From an uncultured Porphyromonadaceae bacterium (lineage in GTDB: Bacteria; Bacteroidota; Bacteroidia; Bacteroidales; Muribaculaceae): a stretch of 36,397 nt of DNA. Below are positions 1-7,534 of this stretch, piece by piece. Below the pieces are notes generated by a model. It was not told the DNA's origin. It did not search any database and saw only the letters and a list, made by a program, of their open reading frames with translations. Positions within the stretch are counted from its first letter, which is position 1; each line of letters starts with the position of its first letter. The stretch is from assembly GCA_900548975.1 (NCBI GenBank), contig URMS01000030.1, positions 1 to 36,397 of the forward strand. Direction: 5' to 3'. The position numbers and the translations under genes are program-made.

Positions 1-53
1 TGTTAAGCCTGTCGCTAGCGTTCATCCTGAGCCAGGATCAAACTCTTCGTTGT
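1..53 (-). rRNA. rrs: 16S ribosomal RNA, 5' end only
   Basis: The reverse complement of the first bases holds the universal bacterial 16S 5' segment AGAGTTTGATCCTGGCTCAG (minus-strand 46 down to 27), followed by GATGAACGCTAGCGACAGGC and then the window edge. By alignment with E. coli numbering, where AGAG begins at base 8, the mature 5' end is near position 53. Only the first ~53 nt are present; the rest of the operon lies to the left of the window. Confidence 0.96.
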
Positions 54-313
54 TGCTTATCTTGTTTTCTTTTTTTCAAAAAAATTCAAGGCAAGTATTT
101 GTAATTTTGTTGCCTTTCACAAGCGCTCACGATTCCGTTCACTGTTTCCCGGTCAAGCTCCGCTTTCCTTTATTGAGTATCTGCTGTGCAGAATTGACTT
201 GAGACTTGCGCCCGACCGACCGTAGCCGGTCTGCGAATTGCTCTTGTACTACTCTTAGTCTATTGTAATCGTTTCAATGTTCTCTTTCGTTACATCGGGT
301 CATTTCCCGATTG
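54..313 (-). other. 16S rRNA transcribed leader
   Basis: About 260 nt separate the 16S 5' end from the candidate rRNA promoter at 320-351. No open reading frame of interest lies here. It is most simply the pre-rRNA leader, which in bacteria usually carries processing and antitermination signals. I cannot assign individual elements; a T/A-rich tract at 60-85 sits just upstream of the mature 16S end. Confidence 0.6.
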
Positions 314-319
314 CGGGTG

Positions 320-351
320 CAAAGTTACGCCATCTTTTCTCCGCCACCAAA
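320..351 (-). promoter_or_regulatory. rRNA operon promoter (Bacteroidetes type)
   Basis: On the minus strand a -7 box TAACTTTG (327 down to 320) lies 20 bp downstream of a -33 TTTG (351 down to 348). This matches the Bacteroidetes sigma-ABfr consensus TTTG-N19-21-TAnnTTTG. It faces the 16S gene, and transcription would start near 313. Confidence 0.75.
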
Positions 352-386
352 TATTTTCGGGAAAAAGTTCACGAAAACCCCGATTT

Positions 387-418
387 TTAACTTTTGTTAA
401 TGGTTCGAATTCGGACCA
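387..418. repeat. Two adjacent small palindromes between rrn and dnaE
   Basis: Positions 387-400 read TTAAC-TTTT-GTTAA, a perfect 5-bp inverted repeat. The directly adjoining 401-418 is an 18-bp palindrome centred on CGAATTCG with one mismatched pair. They lie 36 bp upstream of the rRNA promoter -33 box and about 170 bp upstream of the dnaE promoter. A protein-binding role is possible but unproven. Confidence 0.5.
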
Positions 419-586
419 AAATTGCTAATTATCTGTACTGATTGAAATTAAAGAAATCTGGCATTTTCCGCCCTTTCCATGCATTTTCATCAAAAAAGGC
501 ACAAAAAAAATTTCCACCGCAAAAACATGCATTCCGCAGTCCCTATATATACGCTATATATTAATGTACGCATTTCATAGTGATAA

Positions 587-616
587 TTGCAGTATGGAGT
601 TTTTTTTGTAATTTTG
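587..616 (+). promoter_or_regulatory. dnaE promoter
   Basis: A -33 TTG at 587-589 is separated by 19 bp from a -7 TAATTTTG at 609-616, fitting the Bacteroidetes consensus. Transcription would begin near 622, giving a short leader of about 15 nt before the ATG at 638. Confidence 0.65.
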
Positions 617-637
617 GGCTGATTTTCTCTCAATATT

Positions 638-3600
638 ATGTCATCATTCGTACATCTACACGTCCACTCCCACTATTCACTCCTCGACGGCTTGTCGAGC
701 CTGCCCGACCTTATCAAGAAGGCGGTGGCCGACGGCATGCCAGCCCTGGCGTTGACGGACCATGGTAATATGTTCGGCATCAAGGAATTCACCAACAGCA
801 TAAAGAAGCATAACAAGAAGGTGAAGGAAAGTGTCGGAGCCGCCCAGAAAGCCCTCGAAGAGGCTCAGCTGGCTGGCGACGCCGAGGCTATAGCCGCTGC
901 GGAAGCCGAACTGGCCAAGGCGAAAGCCAAGCATCTGAAGCCTATAATAGGATGTGAGATGTATGTGGCGAACAATTCCCTCAAAGACCGTGGCGACAAA
1001 AGCGACAAAGGCCGCCATCTGGTAGTTCTCGCAAAGAATCTGACCGGATACAAAAACCTTATCAAACTTGTCTCCCAGGCATGGACCGAGGGTTTCTATC
1101 ACCATCCCCGCACCGATAAGGCGGCTCTCGCAGCTCACCACGAGGGACTTATAGTATGCTCCGCCTGTCTGGGCGGCGAAATACCCCGTCTGCTGCAGGC
1201 CCACGACTACGAGGCGGCCGATGCGAGCGTGGCATGGTTCAAGCAGACTTTCGGCGACGACTACTATATCGAACTGCAACGCCACAAGGCCACGGCCGTC
1301 CGCGCCAGCCGCGATGTGTACGAGCGCCAGATGGAGATCGAGCCGCATCTCATTGCCCTTGCTCGCAAATACAATATAAAACTGGTGGCTACCAACGACG
1401 CCCACTTCGTAAACGAATCGGACGCCGAAGCCCACGACCGTCTTATCTGCCTGGCTACCAACCACTATCTCAGCGACGAGAACCGCATGGTCTACACCAA
1501 GCAGGAATGGCTGAAGACATCGAGCGAAATGGGAGCCCTGTTCGCCGACATACCCGAAGCAATCGCATCAACACTCGAAATAGCCGACAAGATAGAGGAA
1601 TACAGCATCGACCATGCCCCTATCATGCCCTTTTTCGCCATACCGCCCGAATTCGGCTCGGAAGAAGAATACCGCTCGCGCATAACCGAGCAGGATCTCT
1701 TCGACGAGTTCACGCGCAACGAACACGGCGAAGTAGTGATGGATGAGGCTGCCGGAAAGAAAGTGATAGAGCGTCTCGGAGGCTATGACAAGCTGTACCG
1801 CATAAAATTCGAGGCCGACTATCTTAAAAAGATAACCTACGAAGGCGCGGCCCGGCGCTACGGCACTCCTCTCGACGAAGAAATCAACAACCGCATACTC
1901 TTCGAGCTCCATGTGATGAAGACCATGGGCTTCCCCGGGTACTTCCTTATCGTGCAGGACTTTATCCGTGCAGGCCGCGAACTCGGCGTGAGCATCGGAC
2001 CGGGCCGTGGTTCGGCCGCCGGCTCTGTGGTTGCCTACTGCCTGGGCATTACCCAGATCGACCCTCTGAAATACGACCTCCTTTTCGAACGCTTCCTCAA
2101 CCCCGACCGTATATCGCTGCCCGATATCGACGTCGACTTCGACGATGACGGCCGCGAGACCGTGCTCAACTATGTGACACAGCGCTATGGCGCGCCAAAC
2201 GTAGCCCATATCATCACCTACGGCACCATGGCGGCCAAGACAGCCATCAAGGACGTCGCCCGCGTGATGAAATATCCCGTGGCCACGGCAAACGCCCTGA
2301 CCAAGATGATACCGGCTCACATGCCCATCGACCCGCGCGACCCCAATCACGAGAAAGAACTCAAGCCCACGGTATCCAACTGCGTGAACTACCTCAGCGA
2401 GTTCCAGAGCGAAATGGAGAAGAACAGCGACGTGCGCGACATACTCCACTACGCCGACAAGCTCGAAGGCACCGTCCGCAACACCGGCGTGCATGCCTGC
2501 GGCGTAATCATATGCCGCGACGACGTAACCGACTGGGTGCCGGTGAGCACTGCCGCCGACAAAAACGGCGACCGCATCCTCGTGACCCAGTATGAAGGCT
2601 CCGTAATCGAAGATACCGGCCTGATAAAGATGGACTTCCTGGGTCTGAAGACCCTGTCGATCATACGCGACGCCGTGACCAACATAAAGCGCTCGCGAGG
2701 CATCGACGTAGACATCGACAACATACCCATCGACGATCCCAAGACCTACGAACTATACAGCCGCGGCGCCACCGTGGGAACATTCCAGTTCGAGTCGCCG
2801 GGCATGCAGCGCTATCTCCGCGAACTCAGACCAAGCGTGTTCGAGGACCTTATAGCCATGAACGCCCTCTACCGTCCGGGCCCTATGGAAAAAATTCCCG
2901 ACTTCATCGCCCGCAAGCACGGTCAGGAACCCATAGTGTACGATATACCTGAGATGGAGATGTATCTCAAAGATACTTACGGCATTACGGTATACCAGGA
3001 ACAGGTGATGCTTCTGTCGCGTCTTTTGGCCAACTTTACCCGAGGCCAGAGCGACACCCTGCGCAAGGCCATGGGTAAGAAGATGATAGAGAAGATGAAC
3101 GAGCTCAAAGGCCTATTCCTCGAAGGCGGACAGAAAAACGGCCATTCGCCCGAAGTGCTGTCAAAGATATGGAGCGAGTGGGAGAAATTCGCTTCCTACG
3201 CCTTCAACAAGAGCCATGCCACCTGCTACAGCTGGGTAGCGTTCCAGACAGGCTATCTCAAGGCCAACTATCCCGCCGAATACATGGCGGCCGTGCTTAG
3301 CCGAAACCTGTCGGATATTGCCAAGCTGAGCTTCTACATGGACGAATGCAAGGCCATGGGCATCAGCGTGAAAGGCCCGGACATCAACGAATCGTACGCT
3401 ACATTCAGCGTATCGGGCAACGATGTGATCCGTTTTGGCCTGTCGGCCATCAAGGGCGTGGGCAACGACGTGGTGCGTAATATCGTGGAAACCCGCGAAA
3501 ACGGCGGTCCGTTCAAGGACATCTACGACTTCGTGGAGCGCGTACCGGCCGGCACGCTCAACCGGCGTGTATTCGATAACCTCGTGATAGCCGGCGCCTT

Positions 3601-4462
3601 CGATTGCTTCGAAGGCATAAAGCGCGAAGACCTCGTGGCCGAAGTAGGCAAACGCGGCGAGACCGTGGCCGAACAGCTGCTCCGCTACGGCGCCCAGCGC
3701 CAGAACGAGGCTAAAATGCAGGCAACGTCGCTCTTCGGATTCGACGACGACATCGTGGCCCAGAGCCGCCCGGCAATCCCCGGATCGCCGTCGTGGGACA
3801 ACCTGACGCGCCTCAACAAAGAGCGCGAGCTCGTCGGCATGTATCTGTCGGCACATCCCCTCGACCCCTACTGGCTCGACGTGAACTACGGCGTGCCGTT
3901 CACTGCCGTCGAGAAAAACGAGATAAGCCAGCCCACCACGGCTCCGGTAGCCTTCGCCGGCATGGTGACCGGCCTCGAGGAAAAACAGACCTTCAACGGC
4001 GGCAGCATGCTCATAGTGAAGGTCGAAGACTACTCGGGCGTCACGGACTTCACCATGTTCGAGAAGCAACGCGCCGAGTTCGGACACCTGTGCACACCGG
4101 GGTCGGCGATATACGTCGTGGGCCAGTTCCGCGCCGTCCGCAACAAAACCACCGGCGTCACCAACGTTCGCTTCGGTGTCGACAAAATCATACCGCTCGA
4201 CAATCTGCACGGCAAACTGGTGACCGGAATGGACATATCGACCACCACCGGACAGCTCCGGCAGCTCGACGAACTTCTGGAAGAAATAGCAAAAAGCCAG
4301 AATGCCGACGCCGTGCCTCTCAACCTTACAATATTCGACCCCGAGATCGGCCGCAAGCTGCACTTCAGCACCGGCCTCACCATAAAACCCGATAAAGCGC
4401 TCCTCGACACCCTGCAAAGCCTCGACTTCGAGTTCCGCCTCGAACGCAAGAGCCTTGCCTGA
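638..4462 (+). CDS. dnaE: DNA polymerase III subunit alpha
   Basis: This is the catalytic subunit of the replicative DNA polymerase (DnaE1 type, 1274 aa). The N-terminal PHP domain begins at once (HLHVHSHYSLLDG, residues 6-18, then ALTDHGNMFG). It carries an Ala/Glu/Lys-rich, probably coiled-coil insertion at about residues 57-99 before the KPIIGCEMYVA strand; I recall similar insertions in other Bacteroidetes DnaE proteins. The polymerase active site is visible: PDIDVDFDDDGRE with Asp498 and Asp500, and a third Asp666 in MDFLGL. A helix-hairpin-helix (AIKGVGNDVV) and a C-terminal OB fold (about 1105-1180) follow. The ATG at 638 is preceded by a good promoter. It appears to head an operon, with trxA 50 nt downstream and no terminator between. 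Confidence 0.98.
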   Translation: MSSFVHLHVHSHYSLLDGLSSLPDLIKKAVADGMPALALTDHGNMFGIKEFTNSIKKHNKKVKESVGAAQKALEEAQLAGDAEAIAAAEAELAKAKAKHLKPIIGCEMYVANNSLKDRGDKSDKGRHLVVLAKNLTGYKNLIKLVSQAWTEGFYHHPRTDKAALAAHHEGLIVCSACLGGEIPRLLQAHDYEAADASVAWFKQTFGDDYYIELQRHKATAVRASRDVYERQMEIEPHLIALARKYNIKLVATNDAHFVNESDAEAHDRLICLATNHYLSDENRMVYTKQEWLKTSSEMGALFADIPEAIASTLEIADKIEEYSIDHAPIMPFFAIPPEFGSEEEYRSRITEQDLFDEFTRNEHGEVVMDEAAGKKVIERLGGYDKLYRIKFEADYLKKITYEGAARRYGTPLDEEINNRILFELHVMKTMGFPGYFLIVQDFIRAGRELGVSIGPGRGSAAGSVVAYCLGITQIDPLKYDLLFERFLNPDRISLPDIDVDFDDDGRETVLNYVTQRYGAPNVAHIITYGTMAAKTAIKDVARVMKYPVATANALTKMIPAHMPIDPRDPNHEKELKPTVSNCVNYLSEFQSEMEKNSDVRDILHYADKLEGTVRNTGVHACGVIICRDDVTDWVPVSTAADKNGDRILVTQYEGSVIEDTGLIKMDFLGLKTLSIIRDAVTNIKRSRGIDVDIDNIPIDDPKTYELYSRGATVGTFQFESPGMQRYLRELRPSVFEDLIAMNALYRPGPMEKIPDFIARKHGQEPIVYDIPEMEMYLKDTYGITVYQEQVMLLSRLLANFTRGQSDTLRKAMGKKMIEKMNELKGLFLEGGQKNGHSPEVLSKIWSEWEKFASYAFNKSHATCYSWVAFQTGYLKANYPAEYMAAVLSRNLSDIAKLSFYMDECKAMGISVKGPDINESYATFSVSGNDVIRFGLSAIKGVGNDVVRNIVETRENGGPFKDIYDFVERVPAGTLNRRVFDNLVIAGAFDCFEGIKREDLVAEVGKRGETVAEQLLRYGAQRQNEAKMQATSLFGFDDDIVAQSRPAIPGSPSWDNLTRLNKERELVGMYLSAHPLDPYWLDVNYGVPFTAVEKNEISQPTTAPVAFAGMVTGLEEKQTFNGGSMLIVKVEDYSGVTDFTMFEKQRAEFGHLCTPGSAIYVVGQFRAVRNKTTGVTNVRFGVDKIIPLDNLHGKLVTGMDISTTTGQLRQLDELLEEIAKSQNADAVPLNLTIFDPEIGRKLHFSTGLTIKPDKALLDTLQSLDFEFRLERKSLA

Positions 4463-4512
4463 CAATAAGATAACCGAAACAAACAATCAATAACGATAAA
4501 AATCCCACAATC

Positions 4513-4836
4513 ATGAGCATGACTTTCACTGACGAAAACATACACGATATCATAGCCACCGGACAGCCCGTGGTAGTAGACTTCTGGGCAACCTGGTGCG
4601 GCCCATGCAAGGCCCTCGCCCCCACCATCGACGCCCTTGCCGAAGAATACGAAGGCCGCGTGGCCATCGGCAAATACAACACCGAGGACAACACCGAATT
4701 CTGCACCGAAAACCGCGTTATGGGCATTCCCCTGCTGCTCTTCTTCAAAGACGGCAAAAAAGCCCCGTTCCGCCTCGCCGGCGCGGTAAAAGCCGACGCT
4801 ATACGCGAAAAAATAGAGGAACTCCTTAAAATGTGA
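4513..4836 (+). CDS. trxA: Thioredoxin
   Basis: A 107-aa single-domain thioredoxin with the catalytic pair Cys29/Cys32 in W28-C-G-P-C, followed by KALAPTIDALAEEY and the cis-Pro region MGIPLLLFFKDGK. There is no signal peptide, so it acts in the cytoplasm as a general disulfide reductant, probably including for ribonucleotide reductase. The start could be Met1 (4513) or Met3 (4519); both precede the first beta strand. Its TGA overlaps the GTG start of nnr by 4 nt, indicating translational coupling. Confidence 0.96.
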   Translation: MSMTFTDENIHDIIATGQPVVVDFWATWCGPCKALAPTIDALAEEYEGRVAIGKYNTEDNTEFCTENRVMGIPLLLFFKDGKKAPFRLAGAVKADAIREKIEELLKM

Positions 4837-6428
4837 AAACGGTATATTCACCGGCTGAAATAGTACGGATTCTCGAGGCCACCATCGGACCGGCCCGCGA
4901 ACCCGACGATCTCGACGCCCCCGCACGGCAGGAGCGCCAGCGGTGCCGCGCGCGTTTCATAAGCCAGGTGGGCGAGCAGGCGGCAGCCGAAGTAGCCGCC
5001 ATGCACGGCGACCGCACCGGCGGAATTGTGGTTTTCGCCGGCGATGACATGTGCGGCGCCTATGCACTTGCCACAGCCACGGCACTGCATTCCGGCGGTG
5101 TGCGGGCACGGGTGTGCCTGTTCAACATCGGGGGCCATATGCTCAGCGACGACTGCCGGGCGCAGCGCGATATATTCGTGCAGTTTGCCGGCCATGAGTG
5201 GCTCAACGAGGTTGTCGACCCCGGCGCAAGCTTCACCATGCCCGACCTCGACGCAAGCATGACGGTGGTCGACGGTCTTTTCGGCACCGACTACCAAAAA
5301 CCTCTGCGCGGCGGCTATCAGGCCGTAGCACGATACATCAACGAAAGCCCCTCGACACCGAAGGTGGTATCGCTCGACATCCCTTCGGGCATGAATCTCA
5401 ACCTCGGGGTCGGCATGGTGAACCGCAATATCATCCACGCCGACCTTACTCTGGCCATCGTCGGGCCTACCCCGGCATTCTTCATGCCGGAAAACGCCCA
5501 GCTCATAGGCCGGTGGAAGACCCTGCGCCTGCCTTTGGACAAGAGCGTGGTCAAACATCCGGCCTGCCGCATTGTCGACGCCAAGGCCATACGCTCGGTA
5601 CTGCCGCCGCGCGATCCCTTCGCCGATAAAAACGACCTCGGCTGCGCGCTGCTCTACGCCGGTTCCTACGGCATGCTCGGAGCCGCCGTGCTTGCCACTC
5701 GCTCGGCCACACGCTCGGGCTGCGGCAAGGTGATCTGCCACGGTCCGCGCTGCGGTTTCTACGTGCTGCAGAGCTCCGTGCCGTCGGCTATGTACGAGAC
5801 CGACGGCGCCGACTTCGACATACAGCGCTTCGAAAGCCAGCATCAGGCCGACGCCATAGCCATCGGCCCGGGCCTTGGAATTTCCGACGCCATCATCTAC
5901 GGCCTCGAGCGCTTCCTGAAGAACTGCCAGGCGCAGAACCGCAGTCTGGTCCTCGACGCCGACGCGCTCAACTGCATGGCTCGCCGCCCGAGCATGCTCG
6001 ATTTCATGCCCGCAGGCTCCATCCTCACGCCGCACGCACGCGAATTCGACCGCCTCTTCGGCCCGCAGAGCAGCCACTCCACCCGGCTTCTCAAGGCCAT
6101 CGAGATGGCCGGCCGATACAAGGTGGTGATAGTGCTCAAGGGACACTACACCTTCACCGTATGGCCCGACGGCGAAATTCTCATCAACGCATCGGGCACC
6201 GACGCTCTTGCCACGGCAGGCAGCGGCGATGTCCTCACCGGACTTATAGCTGGCCTTGTGGCCCAGCATCTTGCCCCCGAGATCGCCGCCGTAGCCGCCG
6301 TCTACATCCACGGCGTGGCCGGCAAGCTCGCCGCCCTGCGCAACGGCGTACGCGGCACTACGGCCGAGGATATCGCCGACAACGTCGGCCTGGCCATAGA
6401 AAGCATCTGCAATCCATCGAATAAATGA
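4833..6428 (+). CDS. nnr: Bifunctional NAD(P)HX epimerase / ADP-dependent NAD(P)HX dehydratase, epimerase loop degenerate
   Basis: A 531-aa two-domain metabolite-repair enzyme (YjeF_N plus carbohydrate-kinase-like fold) that repairs hydrated NADH/NADPH. The C-terminal dehydratase half looks intact: AGSYGMLGAAVLATR, AIAIGPGLG, LDADALN, LTPHAREFDRL and ATAGSGDVLTG with Asp466. The N-terminal half keeps the catalytic-Asp region VDGLFGTD (Asp147) and SLDIPSGMN. However, the family's phosphate-binding loop (FAGPGNNGGD type) reads FAGDDMCGAY at residues 68-77, losing both Asn and the final Asp. Epimerase activity is therefore doubtful. Translation starts at GTG 4833, inside the trxA stop (4-nt overlap). 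Confidence 0.9.
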   Translation: MKTVYSPAEIVRILEATIGPAREPDDLDAPARQERQRCRARFISQVGEQAAAEVAAMHGDRTGGIVVFAGDDMCGAYALATATALHSGGVRARVCLFNIGGHMLSDDCRAQRDIFVQFAGHEWLNEVVDPGASFTMPDLDASMTVVDGLFGTDYQKPLRGGYQAVARYINESPSTPKVVSLDIPSGMNLNLGVGMVNRNIIHADLTLAIVGPTPAFFMPENAQLIGRWKTLRLPLDKSVVKHPACRIVDAKAIRSVLPPRDPFADKNDLGCALLYAGSYGMLGAAVLATRSATRSGCGKVICHGPRCGFYVLQSSVPSAMYETDGADFDIQRFESQHQADAIAIGPGLGISDAIIYGLERFLKNCQAQNRSLVLDADALNCMARRPSMLDFMPAGSILTPHAREFDRLFGPQSSHSTRLLKAIEMAGRYKVVIVLKGHYTFTVWPDGEILINASGTDALATAGSGDVLTGLIAGLVAQHLAPEIAAVAAVYIHGVAGKLAALRNGVRGTTAEDIADNVGLAIESICNPSNK

Positions 6429-6441
6429 CATATACAATACT

Positions 6442-7527
6442 ATGAAACGAAACCTGACCATACTGGCGGCCGCGGCCCTGCTCTGCATTCCCGCAGTGGC
6501 TCAGACAAGCCAGAAACTCACCGCCGGAAAGGCCAATGAGTACGGACTCGTCTACACTCTGCCGGTCACGGCACTCGACATATACTTCGAAGCCGAGATT
6601 TCCGAAGACCATCCGGGCGAATTTCACAACTACGCACGGCGCCACCTCGGCATAGGCGACGCCGTGACCGCCGACAGCCGCAACGCCGACATCAAGTCGG
6701 TAACCATAGTGCCGCGCGGCGTGGCCGACGGCGCCAAGCGCTGGCTGGCACAGTTCAAGGCGGGCACCACTCCGTTCGTTATGCTCTCGCCCGACAATAT
6801 ACCACTGTCGTTCAACACCGAAGAAGTCCTCGAGGTCGAAACTCCGGAGATTCCCGAGGCAAAAGAAGCCGCTCCCACTCCATTGGAAACTCCCGCCGCC
6901 GCACAGGCCATAACAGCCGAAATGGCCCGCAGTTCCTCCACATCGAAACGCGCCGAGCTCGCCGCCCAGCGGATATTCGAACTCCGCGAGACCCGCTCCG
7001 ACATTCTCTCGGGCCAGGCCGACAACCCGCCGGCCGACGGACAGGCCATGCAGCTCGTTCTCGACAATCTGTCGGCTCAGGAAGCGGCCCTTACGGCCAT
7101 GTTCGCAGGCACGCACAGCTCGCGCACCGAGGTGCGGCGCGTCACAGTCACTCCCGACAGCACCGGTCTGGCCGAGACCACGGTAGCCCGACTGTCGGCA
7201 GTCGACGGCATCATCGATGCCGACAACCTTGCCGGCGCACCGGTCACCGTAACGGTCAAGATCCTCGAACAGGGCGTGCTCCCGGTGATGGAAAACGGTG
7301 TCACCAAAACATTCCCCAAAGGCGGTGTGGCATATGCCATACCCGGCCGTGCCCTCGTAACCGTGAGCTATGCCGGCAAAAAAATAGCCGAGCAGGAAGT
7401 CGCTCTCGCCCAGGCCGGAGTAGTGTTCGGACTCGACCCCAAGCTCTTTGCCGACAAGAAAGCGCCTTCCAAAGCACTCTTCGACCCCACCACCGGCGCC
7501 CTTGTAGAATTCGGACCCGCAAACTGA
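6442..7527 (+). CDS. DUF4831 family exported protein
   Basis: A 361-aa protein with a typical signal peptide (MKRNLTILAAAALLCIPAVAQ, cleavage probably after AVAQ, residue 21). The body starts with a short strand-rich region, AGKANEYGLVYTLPVTALDI, that resembles the Bacteroidetes DUF4831 family, followed by HLGIGDAV and IKSVTIVPRG. Function is unknown. A Pro/Ala/Glu-rich stretch around residues 130-155 looks like a linker. It is probably periplasmic or cell-envelope associated. It begins 13 nt after nnr and ends 7 nt before the first Sel1 gene, so it belongs to the same transcription unit. Confidence 0.75.
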   Translation: MKRNLTILAAAALLCIPAVAQTSQKLTAGKANEYGLVYTLPVTALDIYFEAEISEDHPGEFHNYARRHLGIGDAVTADSRNADIKSVTIVPRGVADGAKRWLAQFKAGTTPFVMLSPDNIPLSFNTEEVLEVETPEIPEAKEAAPTPLETPAAAQAITAEMARSSSTSKRAELAAQRIFELRETRSDILSGQADNPPADGQAMQLVLDNLSAQEAALTAMFAGTHSSRTEVRRVTVTPDSTGLAETTVARLSAVDGIIDADNLAGAPVTVTVKILEQGVLPVMENGVTKTFPKGGVAYAIPGRALVTVSYAGKKIAEQEVALAQAGVVFGLDPKLFADKKAPSKALFDPTTGALVEFGPAN

Positions 7528-7534
7528 CGCCGCC

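Noticed and set aside
677..1465. Long minus-strand frames inside dnaE (also 1568-2494 and 3161-4486)
   Set aside because: They are shadows created by codon bias of dnaE, without start context or domains.
4848..6488. A 546-aa minus-strand open frame opposite nnr
   Set aside because: It mirrors the GC-rich third positions of nnr, has low-complexity His/Ala/Val content and no recognisable domain.
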